The notes below the pieces were generated by a model. That model had not been told where the DNA came from. It searched no databases and was given only the letters and a program-made list of their open reading frames with translations. Below are positions 24,785 through 37,569 of a stretch of DNA of 64,000 nucleotides, piece after piece; the first letter of the stretch is position 1, and each line of letters opens with the position of its first letter. The position numbers and the translations under genes are program-made. Source of the stretch: Salvator merianae (lineage: Eukaryota > Chordata > Lepidosauria > Squamata > Teiidae); assembly GCA_003586115.2 (NCBI GenBank), contig QVOM02000025.1, positions 44,560,522 to 44,624,521 on the forward strand. Direction: 5' to 3'.

Positions 24785-24799
24785 TTAATGTATTTCTTC

Positions 24800-26395
24800 A
24801 TTTATTTCACAAGTCACTTATATACAGTCCCTCACCAAGGCATAGAAGCAACAGATACAGAAGCTAAAACCAGCAGACTGAACGCTGTAGAAACTTAAAA
24901 GCTCTGAATGAAATACACAACCAATTGCTTGCCTATATGTTATGTTTGTTTTTGTATGGAAAACTGATGTGTAAACTTGGCCAGTATTTCTAGCATAGTT
25001 GGATATTGCTCTTTTTTCTTGACTTTTATAATAAACAAAAAATTAAAAAGAAATACACAATCAACTAAACAATTAACTGAATTGTACCGGGTTGCCATCC
25101 TAAAAATAAACCACTCCATTAATTAAATCCCAGACATTCAAGAAAAATGCCTCCACCTGGTGTTGAAAAGATGGCAGTATTAGGGGGATTGGAAGGTTTG
25201 ATGCTTTTAAAACAGCCTGTAGTATCAAGCAGCTCTCTTGTATTTAAAACTTATAGGGTGCTTTTTAGAAGAAAAAAAAGCTTGTTAGCAAAAGTGACTT
25301 GATATGCCTCTAATATCTCTGTTTTGCTGTTTATGAGCCATTATTCTTCAGCTTTTCAAAATAAAGTTTTTCCTTCCTAATATTCAGACAGTTTGCATCA
25401 GCAGAACATTGTTTGTACCCAAGAGCATGTGGATTCTCAGTGTCTTAATGGTGCATGTTCACTTTGAGAATTGATTTGGCCTTTTGTCTTCCCTATCAAA
25501 CAGAATAGTAATATTAATATGCAAAGCAGCATTCCATATTTATTTTTGCCAATGTGCTTCTGTTTACTGACGCATGGTGATAAGAAAAGATTTGGTCTGA
25601 ATACGTCTGAATACGTCTCTGTGTGGTAAGGAAACCAAGACATTGGGGGCTAAAGCCTGAAAGTATGTATACTAATTCCACAAAGGCTTACATGCTTTGT
25701 AAAAATGCAAGGGAGATAATTTCAAAATGCCTGTACCTGTGAAACAGGTTTCTCTTTCTCCTTCTTAAGATGGATTTAGCTAGTCTGCTCTATAATTACT
25801 ATTATGATGATTCTGTCAAGGAGATATTTATACCACATATCTTTCTTTACAGAACAAAGCTGGGGAACACTGGAGAAATTTCTGGCAGCTTTAAATGCAC
25901 AACAGTTTTGAAAATCAATTGCAGTAGTTATCTTGTAGTGCTTACTACAGTTCTGCAAACCCCATTACAGCTGGATGTGAATTTATTCAATAGATCTTTA
26001 GTTTTAGGTGCTTCAGTTTTAATATTCCAAAGAGAAGACCTCTAGGAATTTCATTAAAAAATCCATTTTTGCAACTGTCAAAGGACCAGTAGAGAACTTC
26101 ACTGTATTAGCATAGTGATACCTTCAAACATTGTTCTTACTTAAAAGGGAGCTATTACAATTGAGTTTTTTTCCCCAGTTGTAGACATTAGTAGGGCAAA
26201 AATGGAGTAACAGTGTGAGAAGAGCCTCAGAAGTATTCCACACACTTAACAAAATATTCAAACAAGCCAATGTGTATAATGCATTGTCCAGTGCAATCCT
26301 GGTCTGCATTTCATCATTATCTACAATATGGTTGGTAGATTTTTCAATCGTGGGACTTTTTCAATCGTGGTACCTGGCTGTGACACTCACTACTT
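24800..26395. other. Non-coding stretch with a weak retroposon tail at its start
   Basis: 24800-24870 resembles, on the minus strand, the tail module of 2645-2745. The remainder is AT-rich with a 10-bp tandem duplication (tctgaatacg twice) near 25597 and no gene. Confidence 0.3.
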
Positions 26396-26399
26396 TGGA

Positions 26400-26690
26400 A
26401 GATCCAATTAAGTTCACCTCTGATCTCTAGCACCTCCTCAGTGGTAGATCTTAGATTATGGAATAGTCTTCCCCTCGAGGTGTGCAGGCATCATCACTAT
26501 ATACATTTAGAAGACTGATAAAAACATGCCTATTTATCCAGGTCCTTGACTGAGAAGATGGTGTGTGTCCCTTCAACTTTCAGAGACTATTGTTTTTAGT
26601 GGTTTCTTTTACATTTGTTTTTACTGTTGTAACTCACCTTGACACCTTTGGGTATACAAATAAACAAACAAATAAAATGATACATAATTA
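26400..26690 (+). repeat. LINE-like 3' end with AAATAAAC tail
   Basis: Contains 'ttatggaatagtcttcccct' (cf. 'tatggaatattctcccctct' at 41920), 'taaaaacatgcctatttatc', then 'gtaactcaccttgacacctt' and an AAATAAACAAACAAATAAA tail. Same family as 5040, 8990 and 41850. The 5' part is the end of a degraded ORF. Confidence 0.6.
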
Positions 26691-26867
26691 AATTAAAACA
26701 ATATTGTTTAGTTATGCATTTCAGTAACATTTGCTTGCTTTTATGTTAATGCAGTTTTCTACATTTTTGAAATTCTGTGCCTTTCACTGGGATTGTTTTG
26801 TGATGATTGCTAATTAAATTAAGGACTATTAGGATGGGGAAATAGACTATGATCTTTTTTAATGAAG

Positions 26868-27003
26868 AGACAGGTGAAGGTTTTGCCTTTATATTTTGCT
26901 TGAGAATGCCCACAAACAATTTGTGGGCCACTATGTGAGATAGGATGCTGGACTAGAAGAGTCGTGGCCTGATCTTGCAGGTCTTCTCTTATGTTCTTAT
27001 GAC
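26868..27003 (+). mobile_element. CR1/L2-type LINE 3' end fragment
   Basis: Reads 'caggtgaaggttttgccttt', 'gcttgagaatgccca', 'gtgagataggatgctggact' and ends 'cttatgttcttatg'. This is the same 3' end as 55450-56012 and 13055-15812. Confidence 0.75.
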
Positions 27004-27740
27004 AACATTACATATGTACCACTAGACGTTTTTCACCATATCAGTACTTCTCCAGGTAGCCTCAATTTGTTTCAGCTTCCTAGCATTAAAAAATGGAGAT
27101 TGATTTCTTCATGGAGGTGATCTCCTATAGGATTTATATAGCATTTAGTTCCCCTACTCCAGATTTCAATTGTTTTAATATTGTCTTAGGTGAGAATATA
27201 TTAGTAACAAAATAGTTAACATTGGTTTATATGCAGGTGTTTTGCACAAAAATATTTTAAAAATCCGGTTATACAGCCACAACCTTTCTGTGCAGAAGGG
27301 ATTACTATTTCTGCCTCATTTTTATCCATGTGTTCACAAAACACCGAGGAATCAGAGAAAAACTCCTTGTCTTTTTTGTTCCCTGTAATGTTTAATTAAT
27401 GAGTCCACTTTTCAAGTACAGCAATAGACCAAACCTTAGAATCTCAGTATTTTAAATCCCAAACTATTCAGTGTTTTCAAATGGTACAGTTAATAAATGG
27501 GAAATAAGGTACATATATTTCAGCAATTTATCTGTGTTTCCAAAAAGATGTATCACCAACTGTAATAATTTGATTAGTTATCATTAATATAGCATGAAAA
27601 ACTTGCTTTCAAAACGTGGCAATTTAGACAAACCCACCTCATAATTTGATATGTTCAATAGCATTAAATCTCCTCCCATATTCAGCATCTCTTTTGTCTA
27701 AGCTTTTGCCAAACTGTGTCTTACTCTTACCAAGCCACCT
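27004..27740. other. Non-coding stretch, no gene recognised
   Basis: AT-rich and featureless by eye. Confidence 0.3.
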
Positions 27741-27744
27741 AGAA

Positions 27745-28152
27745 AGGGCAGCGTTGTGCAAGCCTAGGCCTTTTGATACCAGTGGCAAGGTGAAGGGGAA
27801 TTGAGGGCCAGGTAGATCAAAAGATCATCACAGCTTCATTTCCCCCATGCTCCTGTGTAGCCTGTAGTGGGCGGAGCCATGCTGGGCTTATGCACAACCT
27901 CATCGTGCAGCCACAGTTCTGGACAGAGGCCAGGGAAATCCCAGAAAAGCAGGTTTGCTGCACCTGCAGCATGAGGTTGCATGGAAGCCCAGCATGGCAC
28001 CACAGCTCGGGGATGCACAGCAAAGAGGAAGTGGAGCAGTGTGTTTGTCTTTTTGATTTACCTGGCCCTCAACTCCCACACACCTTGCTGCTGATCTCAA
28101 AGAAGACCAGGTTTCCATGATGCAGCACTTAACAGACCCAGCTCCCTTTGGG
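27745..28152. mobile_element. Large foldback element (~400 bp)
   Basis: Arms pair in register over most of the unit: GCAAGGTGAAGGGGAATTGA at 27785 continuing to 'gggccaggtagatcaaaa' pairs with the segment 28051-28087, and CCATGCTGGGCTTATGCACA at 27877 pairs with the segment ending 27997. Outer blocks 'aaagggcag' and 'agctccctttggg' suggest the ends. Target duplication is not clear. Overlapping frames on both strands are a by-product of the symmetry. Confidence 0.65.
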
Positions 28153-28862
28153 TCATTCACTCAGAGCGAACCATAATTCGGCATGACTCTGTTGTATACA
28201 GAATATGTGAAATTAAAGAAAGGGTGGAATACTATTGATGAACTAGCTTGCTTTGTAATTCTTTATTTTGTGCAGAAATTGACCTAAAAGAAGATAATAA
28301 CCATATTTTCTTCCAGTCTTCTTTACCCAAGTCCATACAGCAATCCATTTTCTACACTGAACACCTCTTTGTGCCATATTCCACCTCAGTTAAGGGTTGA
28401 TACAGTTTGGATGCCTTTTTGTTTGTCTGAATTTATAACATCCAAATGGACATGCTCAATCCATGGCAAACTCCTTGTGCTTTGAATAATATGTTTCCTT
28501 TCTTCCAGAAAAGATTTTAAATGAATCCCAAAATGCCATTGACTGTGGAACTTCATTCATTCAGAAAAGTAGTATGTTTGATGTGTTCTTATAATAATTC
28601 TGAAAACCTGTAGGTGGAGAAATGGGGTTCAGAGCTGTACGGGGCTGTGTACTGAACAATTTTCCAAAGCAAGGGAAAGCTGTTATCTTGAACTTTGAGA
28701 GTCATTGCTCATTTTAATACTTTAATAGACAATATACATAAGTCTTGGCTCAGTGCAAGCAAACAATTTTAAGATTAGATTGTCAAATTAAATAGAAGTT
28801 TGCAAAGTATTTTTTTTAAAAAAGTGGTGACAACGTGATTTCAATATTGTTTACTTTTTTCA
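28153..28862. other. Putative intron 3' part
   Basis: AT-rich sequence ending in a T-rich tract and CAG at 28854-28863. Considered intron only because of the candidate exon that follows. Confidence 0.35.
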
Positions 28863-28863
28863 G

Positions 28864-28982
28864 GTGAGCAGGAACCAGCTGTCAGTAGTGATTCAGATAT
28901 TTCACTGATTATGGCAATGGAAGTTGGACTTTCTGATGTGGAACTTTCCACTGACCAGGACTGCGAAGAGGTGAAATCCTGA
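28864..28982 (+). CDS. Candidate terminal coding exon of an unidentified host gene
   Basis: Best host coding candidate in the window. A splice acceptor (TTTACTTTTTTCAG, ending 28863) is followed by a frame giving 38 residues and a TGA at 28980-28982; two bases before the first full codon imply the intron splits a codon after its first base. The tail is acidic and serine-rich: it opens Glu-Gln-Glu-Pro, has a Ser-Ser-Asp-Ser-Asp-Ile-Ser cluster, a short hydrophobic Leu-Ile-Met-Ala-Met patch and ends Asp-Cys-Glu-Glu-Val-Lys-Ser. That composition looks like a regulatory C-terminus rather than a translated repeat, and no transposon covers it. I do not recognise the protein and found no other exon by eye. 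The upstream gene part would lie on the plus strand, before or within 1-28862. It could still be a chance frame or a remnant. Confidence 0.5.
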
Positions 28983-31900
28983 AAAAAGCAAATTAAAAGA
29001 CCCTTCCAGTAAATTAAGGGCAGTAGCAAGGACGTGAAGAAACAGATTCATTTTTGTAATAATTGGAGCAGTTGGGTACACACGCATACCCATATATATG
29101 TACACACATACAAACACACACACTTAGCCATCTATACATGTCCAGTATATTCTGAAAAGTCCAGTACACTCCATTGTGGGATGGTTATGAAAAGCAATAG
29201 CAACAGACGTGTCTGCTTGGATGAGATTTCATCATCAACTGCATCTGTCCATTTTATTGTCTTTTGAAGGTAAAAATATACTGTTTCCAGCACTTATACC
29301 AGAAGAACAATGCCACCTTCCTCGTGAATCATAACTATGAAACTACAATGACAGCTTGAGTGTTTTCTACCTGTCTTCAATCCTTTGGGGGGCAAAAACC
29401 AGAAAGAAAGTCAATTCCAAACACTCCAAGGTGATCTTAGTTCATTATGGATGGATAACCTTTTCTTCTTCTCAGTGCCCCTTGCTTTTTTCCAAAAAAC
29501 TCAGGAATCTGAGTGCCATGATGGATCATCAGAAAGTCACGAATGCCAAGCAAAGGAACTGTGCCCTGGAAGCAAACAGTATAGCAGAGCTGTGCTTGTT
29601 TTGAGGCCTGTTTTCACTAATGTTTTGATGGAGCTTAGAAATCTGTGCTTCCAGGCTTATCCTACCCAAGAAAAAGGATTTAGGTGTACTGAAGATACCA
29701 ACTACTTCTTCATCTGCTGGTTTTCACCTGAAGCTTTATGCCTTGTTTGTATGATTCTAAGAGAGCGAAGATGAAGAAAATGATGGTGATGATAGGATTA
29801 AAGGTCAGCGAGGTCTCACAGTCCTTTGGCATATTCTGTCATTTATGTCTTCTCACATCTGAATACCTTTCCCTATGACTGATTATAAATTGGATCCTGT
29901 TTCTAAATACTTCTCTCACATACCCTTCTAGCAGTAGAAGCAGTGAAAACATTGAAGGGGAAATAATCAAAAGCAGTGTTGCCTGTAATTGGGTACTTAT
30001 GAATGAAACTCATTATTTTTTTTCACACAAGATATAGTTTGAAAAATCAGTTTATCAGCTAGAAGATAAATGCAAGCTTTTTGGGATATGAAGTTCCTAG
30101 TGTCCAGTTGGTGTGAAAAAAAATACATTCAAACTAATCCTGAATTTATATGGTTCTATATTCAAGCTACTGGATGAAGAACCAGTCATCCAGTTTCATG
30201 GAAAATTTGTTTTCACAAGTATCAGCAAAAGTGTATAAAGATCGAGATGCTTCCTTACAGACCATGAAAAATTGAGCTTCTGCACAAAGTTGCACCAAAG
30301 CCATTCATTATATGCAAAGATAATGGGGGAAAGATTCAAATGCTCTTTTACTGGTATGTGTGAAAAAATGTGCATTTACTGCCAAACTCCTGTTGTGGAA
30401 TGTGAAAGCTAAGATCAACTGTTGTTCCATAGCATCTGAACTTTCTTGGGTATGAACTGCAATGGGTGAAAGAAAAGTAAGGCTCTTAAAGTATCATCTT
30501 TCTGAGATACTAGAAAACTAGAGCATTCAAAATATGAGTATTCAAGAAGGACATCATTAGCTGCTGGAACTCAAGTGTTTCTTGCATTATACTGTAGCCT
30601 CAGGATAAGTGTTATTTATGCAGAGGATTATTCTATATTTCACTCAGATTGCTCAAGAATTCAAGAATCAGCAGTGGTTTAAATTACAGTAGACAAATGG
30701 GCTCACACCAGTAGCTAGGCCTAAAAGTTAGAATTAAATAGAAACATAATCTATGGTCGTTTTCTAAATTAAAACAGTACTCTAAAGATTGTTCTAGTTT
30801 GGAACTATATAACTGAGGCTTGTGCTTCTGCATTCCCCTTTTCCTTCCCTGTCCCCCATAATTTTTCTTCCTCCTTTCTGCTTTAGCTACAATTTTTCAC
30901 TTCTCTACAGATTCAGAAACAGGAAAACCTATATGGTGAGGAAGTTTTCCTTTAGCAACTAGCATGGTGAGGCAAAGCTGGAGCTTAAGGGCTTTGGAAA
31001 GCTCATAGCATCAATGCCTTTTCTGGCTTTGTTTCCCTGTGACTCAGAAAGCATAATATTCAAGCCAGGAGTTGCAGCAGCTGCCTCCATGTCTTACCCA
31101 CAGTGCATTTGGTAAGCAGCAACATTCATCCTGGCACTGAGCCCTGAGAACAAACAGCCACTTCTATTCTCATTTCCAAGGACCTGCACTATAAAACCTT
31201 CAAATGCACCCTGAAAACTGGGTAGGAGGAGGCAAGAATATACACCAACAGAGCTAATTTGCATGGTGTCATCCCAAAGTACAGTATTGTATCTTAAATA
31301 TCCTTCATATTAAGAGACAGAAGATGTCATATTGCAAACACATCTTCTCCTTCACAAGAGCAGCATTACTTTAGTGATGCTTAAATTGAGGATGCCCATC
31401 TCCTTGAAGACTAATGAGGAAAAAGGTGGGGACCATTTCCATTTACCCTTGTGGGATCCTCTTTTAAGTTGAAAGATGGAATAAATGCATAAGGAAATAA
31501 GATGTGTGTTCACTTCTCTTTGAGCAAGACATCAGATTAGGGAGAGCCAAGCTTTCAAATTCGGGCTTCTATACCTCAGGGAGTTGTTATTAACTGTTCA
31601 TTTTGGCAGGTGTTAACTTGTTATGTGGCTGTCCTATGAGGTTTTATAAAGGTGTGTCTGTGAAAATGTACTGAAATTGTGAAAGTGTAGGTCTAGGAAT
31701 CTTAATATTGAGCAGTCATCCAGCTCTGCTTTGTAAATCAGTATTCCCAGCTGTTTCAGTGTGTTTTGGCAGCTCAAACTGACTTCGGTGATTTCTACCA
31801 TAGTTAGAGACAAAGGACATCTGTAATCCAATTAAACCTTCTTTGGGGTGGATACCCCAGCATGAAACACAATGTTGCTACATAGCTTGTATCAACAAGA

Positions 31901-32539
31901 CTTTATTTTTGTCCTATTGCTCAATAAGCAGGGCTCCTGCTCTTCTGACAATTGATACCAAGTCACACTGGCCATATCTGGCTCCAGGATAGGCTTACCA
32001 AGAGCACTTTACTCTAGAATGTAAGTTCTCCTATCTCTTTTTTTCCCTACCTTCCACCTTCTTCCAGTATTTCCATGCCTTCTTATAGCTTTTAACCCCA
32101 TTTGGTATTTCATTTCAAGCCGTGGAGAGCATTGCCTGTGTATCTGCTAATGATAACATATTAACACTACAGCTCGAGTTGTAACACAGCATGCCTTTTT
32201 CCTGCTTTGGAAAATCCTCCATCCTTGACAGTGTAGCATTGGATAAGGAGGAGCAGATGTGAGCAATGGTCCAGTCGCTGTTAACAACACATTCATTCAC
32301 CTTTAACTTTTTCCAAAAATTATGCTCTGGTTGGAAGCATTCATAATAGCAGCACTGTATTTCTGAAACCACTGTATTTTCTATACCTCAAGTATTTCTG
32401 TACTTTGACACTGAAGATACACTTGAGAAATCTTGTTTTACGTCTCAGCCTTCAGCCACATGGTGTGGTCCAAATGCTTTGGTCAAGTTGTCAAAAGCTG
32501 TAATAACAACATCAGACTGCTTACTATGACCAGCATGTT

Positions 32540-32702
32540 TTACATTGATGGGCAGTGACCTCTTAGGTCACCGCCCAGAGCTGATTCCCACCATCTAACA
32601 CCTGATCCTTCTATCTGGCAATGCTGCCAAGTGTTGAACTGAGATCTTCTGCATGCAAAGCCCATGCTCTGCACTTTTGAGTAATGAACCCTGTCTCCTT
32701 TC
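32540..32702 (-). repeat. tRNA-derived SINE fragment inside the putative 3' UTR
   Basis: Minus strand reads 'gggctttgcatgcagaagat' and 'ctcagttcaacacttggca', the anticodon-arm and box B region of a tRNA-like SINE head, followed by 'aaggatcaggtg' and a 'gggcggtgacctaagaggtc' body. Confidence 0.6.
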
Positions 32703-35700
32703 CAGCAGAATTTGTTACTAAAGTAAGCCAGTCCTTTTGACCTAAAAATTACGAAGTCTATAAAATTACTTATGAAAAATAGTTACAAAGCACTTGTTAC
32801 CTTTAATCCCCCCCTCTTCAAATAACAGTACTTGTTTTCATTGTATTGTTAAAGTCTAATAGAGACTTCATACCTTGTGCCTTGGATGGTTTTAAGGCAG
32901 CAAATAGAAGTAACTCCAACTGCTACACCTCCCCCTTACATGATCTCTTTTGGCAATAAAATACCATTTTTGCCAAACTGGTCCCTTCTAGGTGTTCAGA
33001 ATTCAAGCGCTTCATCATCATCAACCAGCAGGCTTGTCAAGTTAAAACCCATGGACGGCTGCAGGCAAACAAAGGCTAGGCTGGAAGGATGCAGTTTGTT
33101 GGAGACCTTTGCTCTGCGGAGAAGGCCATGAGATTGGACAGCATGAAGCAAATAATTAATGCAAGAGGTGCTGAAGGAGGAAGGAGTTTATCGATTGAGG
33201 TGTCTATGCCACATGGCCTGCCTTGCACTTCCTAAGCTCTTCTGAAGGCTTATTTCTGTCCGCTTCTGCAAGTGCGGTGGAGGAAATCATTGTTTTTTCC
33301 TTTTTCTTGCCATGTTGCTATAAGGCAATTCTTTGCTGTTAGAAGATCTTTGCCCGTCTGATAACAAATCCAGGTGCCAGGGTCCTTACAAGTGTCCAGT
33401 TCTTATTTTTACCAGTATTTGTATTTCCACTCATTTTAAGTCTGACTTTCTAGCTGCACATCTTCCTGGCTGAGCCACAGAATTGCAGCTAGAAACGAGA
33501 AAAAGCAGCCCCCATTGTAAGCTCTCAGTCATTGTGGAGTACGGTTTGGAACCAGCCTTACACACCACCTTCAGTATTTCTACCATGCAGGCAAGAGGGA
33601 CAGCTGTTACATTCATTTGAGCTTTGGACTGTGTGAGGGTTAGCAACGGAAAGTGGAAAGGAATAATCCAATTGTAGTTCTGTGACACCCAGAGTAGCAA
33701 CTATTACTCATTCCTATGTTAAAACTAGTGTCGCACTTAACAGTCAGATGTGCCTGCCAAATCATGAGCGCACCGTAATACAGGCCAGTCCTACATCATT
33801 GCAAAGTAGCTGGAAAAGTTTTTTTTTCCGATCCTTAGTACTGTCCATTCTGCTGGCCACAAGGAAAGTCAGCCTGGAACAGAAAACTACATGTGTTTAA
33901 TATTCAAAATGATGGAACTTAAAGAATATGTATCCTTTTCTGACAAGAAGGACTCACTTATTTCAGAATGCATGCAGTGAAGGCATGCTTCCAAAAGCAC
34001 TGAGGTTTCACAGATGAGCAGTATTAAAATTATGAATTGTTTTGAAAAAGACCAAGCTTTCACTAATTTTCTGGGGGTTTCCCCCCCTTTTTTCCCCCTT
34101 TTAATAATGAGAACAGTTGATAAAAAAAAACTTAGATCTTTTGTTTTGACAAATGTTTGCCTAAACTAATTGATATTTCTGAAGTAGTAAGAATGTGGGA
34201 TGGTTTTTTTTTTTAGTCTTATAAGGGTCTTGGTACCAGATGGTGTCCGCTAATGTGTTATATAGTAAAGTAAAAGTCTGCCCCCTGCTGTAATCTTCAT
34301 ACTCTTCAGAGGTGTACTTTTAATACTGCTTTTGCTTCAGAAGCAAATGAAAATTGTCACTGGTTGGACTGTTGATTCTTTGCAAGGAAAAAATGCACTT
34401 GCGATTACGTACCACTATTGTAATGGAAAATGCAACGAGGCTCCTATACAGAAGATTCTGAGGTTCTACAATAAGGTCTCTTCCTTCTCAGTGACTCATG
34501 TATTTTCAACACCTCTGCATTCTGGTAGAAACATTTCTTGTAAGAACAGACACAAGGAAGAAACAGCAAAATGAAGAAAATAAACAGTTCCCATTTGCTG
34601 ATGTCAGAAACTTGCCTGTTTTTAAGGCATCAAATAACACACGTCGTTTCCATGAATGTATGTGTATATGGTTATTACAGATGTGAAAAATCAAAGTTTT
34701 TTTAAACATGTACATAGAATCATCCTTTGTTCCTGTTTTCATGTTAAGCAACTTGATGAGGCTATGTACCATTTTATAAATAGAATGAAATGTAAAGCAG
34801 GGGTGGGGAATGGGAGCGGCTGTTATTTTTATATAGCAAGATGTACCTCGTGAGCAATTTAAAATAATTTTGTACTTGTCAAAAATATACATTCCATCCA
34901 TTTCCAGAAAATATTTATTTTTTATTTGAAGTAGTTTTTAAATAAAAACAAGACATCCATTTGATATGAAGTTCCTCAATAAAGCCAAAAGGTCTTGGTT
35001 TACACTAATAGTTCCAAAGTTCTGGCTTGCTGTATCATGTAGCAAAAGGCACACTATACCAGCAAATGCCAATTTAAAAAAAAAAAAACCTAGAAAAAAA
35101 TATTAAAAGCTTTTTTTTAAAAAAATGTTGCAATGATTTCTAATTGCAAAGCAGTGTTTTAAAACAGATGACTCTTAAAGCAGGTGATTACTGAATTAGG
35201 TTGCAAGAGGCATTAGTAATTTTGGTGATTAGCCTACTTTGCATAGCACATTCACTGCATTGTCCTCACTTACCCAGACTCCCCTTGAGGTTTGCGGACA
35301 AGAGAAACGTGCTCTTCCTGGATTGGCTGATTTCCTATGAGGTCATACGGCCACTTCCATTTTCTCTTCCATCAGTTCACCGCTTTTTGTTTCTTAAAAC
35401 TTTCTTTGTGTTCCTTTAAAAAAACTGCAAGGAGTGAATTATCAGTCAGATCAATATTTAAACTTCTGTGCTCTAAAAAGAAAAAAGGCAAGTAAAACGT
35501 AGTCCAGACAGCAGGCAGGCCCTATTAGGGTCCTGGGTCAATAAGAAACTTGGCATATTCCAAGTCCTCCTTGAACTCAGCTCCTGCTTCAGAAATGCCC
35601 TCTCCTGGGGACCTAAATACCAGTGGCAATTGCACCACTCTGTGTGGGGGACTTAATGGCAGCATGGTAGATGCCCAGCACAGAAAAGGAACAAGATCCA

Positions 35701-36707
35701 CCTCATCCAAGCTGCCGCCACCCTCACATTTTCCATCAGCATTTTTTGGTAGATTGGTTTATGTTGATCAGTCTGCCATTAGCATTCTAAGCGTGAGAGG
35801 AAGCCAACCTCACCTGTTGACATAGCATGCACCAAAACATTCTGAGCATCTGTAGTTAGGCCCCCAGAGCGGGGACTGGGCTTCTTGATGATGCTGTTCT
35901 TATGGGGTGCTGTGGACACTGATGGTGTCATCTGATAAAACAAGAGGCAATGATTTTTTTCATAATAAAAGCATCTTCTTAAAGGAGGCTGTTGTGGGCT
36001 GTGAGGAAGGAAGTTCTTTCTTTTTAGAGTATTTTTCAAAAACAATCTCTTTTCTCCTGCTTTGACAATAGGCGTAGTAGCGTGGTCACCAGATCCTGTT
36101 CTTCATCCATCAAATGTTACCTTGGCTAACAAGACAGCATTAGAGAAGGAAGGGTGCTGAAATTGTTCAGACTGCCCAATGACATTTGCATAGGCAACTT
36201 TTTAATCTAGTCTTTTTTGCCAACTGTGAAGTGTCTGCCTATGCAACGCCGCAGTAGTTTTGTGAAGAATTTGTTTTCTTATGTATTCTGTAAAATATTG
36301 CAAGTGTATTTCAATTGCTAGCAAAGTCATTGTTACTTTAACCTGCATCTTTACATTTCCCACCCTCCATCCCAATGCACTTTATATTTCTTAAAAAATG
36401 TGGAAGTCAGACAATTATCATCTATAAAGGGATTTGCCTGAAATCAGGAGGCACATATATTGATTTTTTCTTTATTGTGTCCTGGCTATGCTTTTACAGC
36501 CTGGATGAGGACTCAGCCGGGGGGGGGGGGCTCAGAAGGATATTGGGGAAGCATCATTCAGTAGTACAACTTGCCTATTTTTGTTATATAGAGGACTATA
36601 ATGTAAATACATGCAACAGTGTTATTCTGTACTAGTAAGTTACTGCAACTGTAAAAGTTAAAAGGATTGTGGATTCTAAGGAATTTTATTGCAAGTTTTT
36701 TAAAAAA

Positions 36708-36713
36708 AATAAA
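36708..36713 (+). terminator. Candidate distal poly(A) signal AATAAA
   Basis: AATAAA after an A/T-rich run and followed within about 30 bases by GT/T-rich 'gaattgtgttactaattctt'. It is a possible end of the long 3' UTR. Earlier AATAAA copies at 34941 and 34978 could be used instead. Confidence 0.4.
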
Positions 36714-36734
36714 ATTAAAAAGATCTGAATTGTG

Positions 36735-37565
36735 TTACTAATTCTTCTTAACAAACAAAGTGGGCATGCTATAAGTATCCCCAAGGTGAAATACCGATTC
36801 TGTGCCATCTAACACATCAGGGCCAAAAAAATGCTGTCTTCTTTTTAATGTTAACCTGTCTGAGTGCAGGCAGGTTCAGGAGAGTGGCAGCTTGCCCCGG
36901 GAGGAATGAGGCAGCAATTGGCAAAACTGCCACTCTTTGCCACCCTGGATGGTTCTGCATCTGGTTTGCTGCATGGAGCACAAGAGGACTGCCTGTGTGG
37001 AGACCTGGAGTTCTTCAGAGACAATGAACTCACTCTCTCTGGAGACTGTTTCCCTGCCTCAGCATGTGACAAGGGAAGATAAGGAGGAGAAAGAACCATG
37101 CAGTGTGGCAGAGCCCTTCTACTTTTGGCTCTCTGGCTCCAGCCACTGACCACAGATGGTAACACAGAGCCAGGATCTCAGCCGCTTCCTGACAGATGAT
37201 AACACAGAACAAGGATCTCAGCCATAAGTAGTCTTCTGCAGTTCTCTGAGTATTGGGACAAAGATGAAGGATAATAGAATTCCACAACAATAAACCGCAT
37301 GGATTGATCTGATATGGGGCACAGACTGTACAACCTTTGAACACAATGATTAAACCTCTATGGATTGCAGTGCCTCGAACAATCCTCACCAAACATTCAT
37401 TTGGGCTTGGGCAAAGGAGGATAAAGAAGGGATAAACGCGACGAGGCCTTAACTCGAGTCATAAGGTGCCGGGTCACACCCCTCAAAAGAAAAATCTGTT
37501 TCAGGCTGCCTGGCATACTGAGATCACAAAACAACAGATCAGTTTTTAAAGAAAATAATCCTCAC
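36735..37565. other. Intergenic stretch with a small tandem duplication
   Basis: Two 33-bp near-identical units ('cagatggtaacacagag', 'aggatctcagcc') start at 37151 and 37191, period 40 bp. A more GC-rich block at 36860-37150 has frames on both strands but no recognisable protein. Confidence 0.35.
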
Positions 37566-37569
37566 TGAG

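Larger units (their letters stand above)
28983..36732 (+). other. Putative long 3' UTR of the gene ending at 28982
   Basis: This 7.7-kb stretch is strongly AT-rich and, unlike its surroundings, nearly free of recognisable transposons (one SINE at 32540-32700). It has no credible ORF; the 129-codon frame at 29385-29774 has no domain. Candidate poly(A) signals AATAAA occur at 34941, 34978 and 36708. A Pumilio-type TGTAAATA lies at 36602-36609, and U-rich/ATTTA motifs are scattered. Extent to 36732 is inferred from the last good signal; a much shorter UTR is equally possible. Confidence 0.4.

Noticed and set aside
29385..29774. 129-codon open frame after the putative exon
   Set aside because: Lies in the region interpreted as 3' UTR, overlaps another open frame and has no domain.
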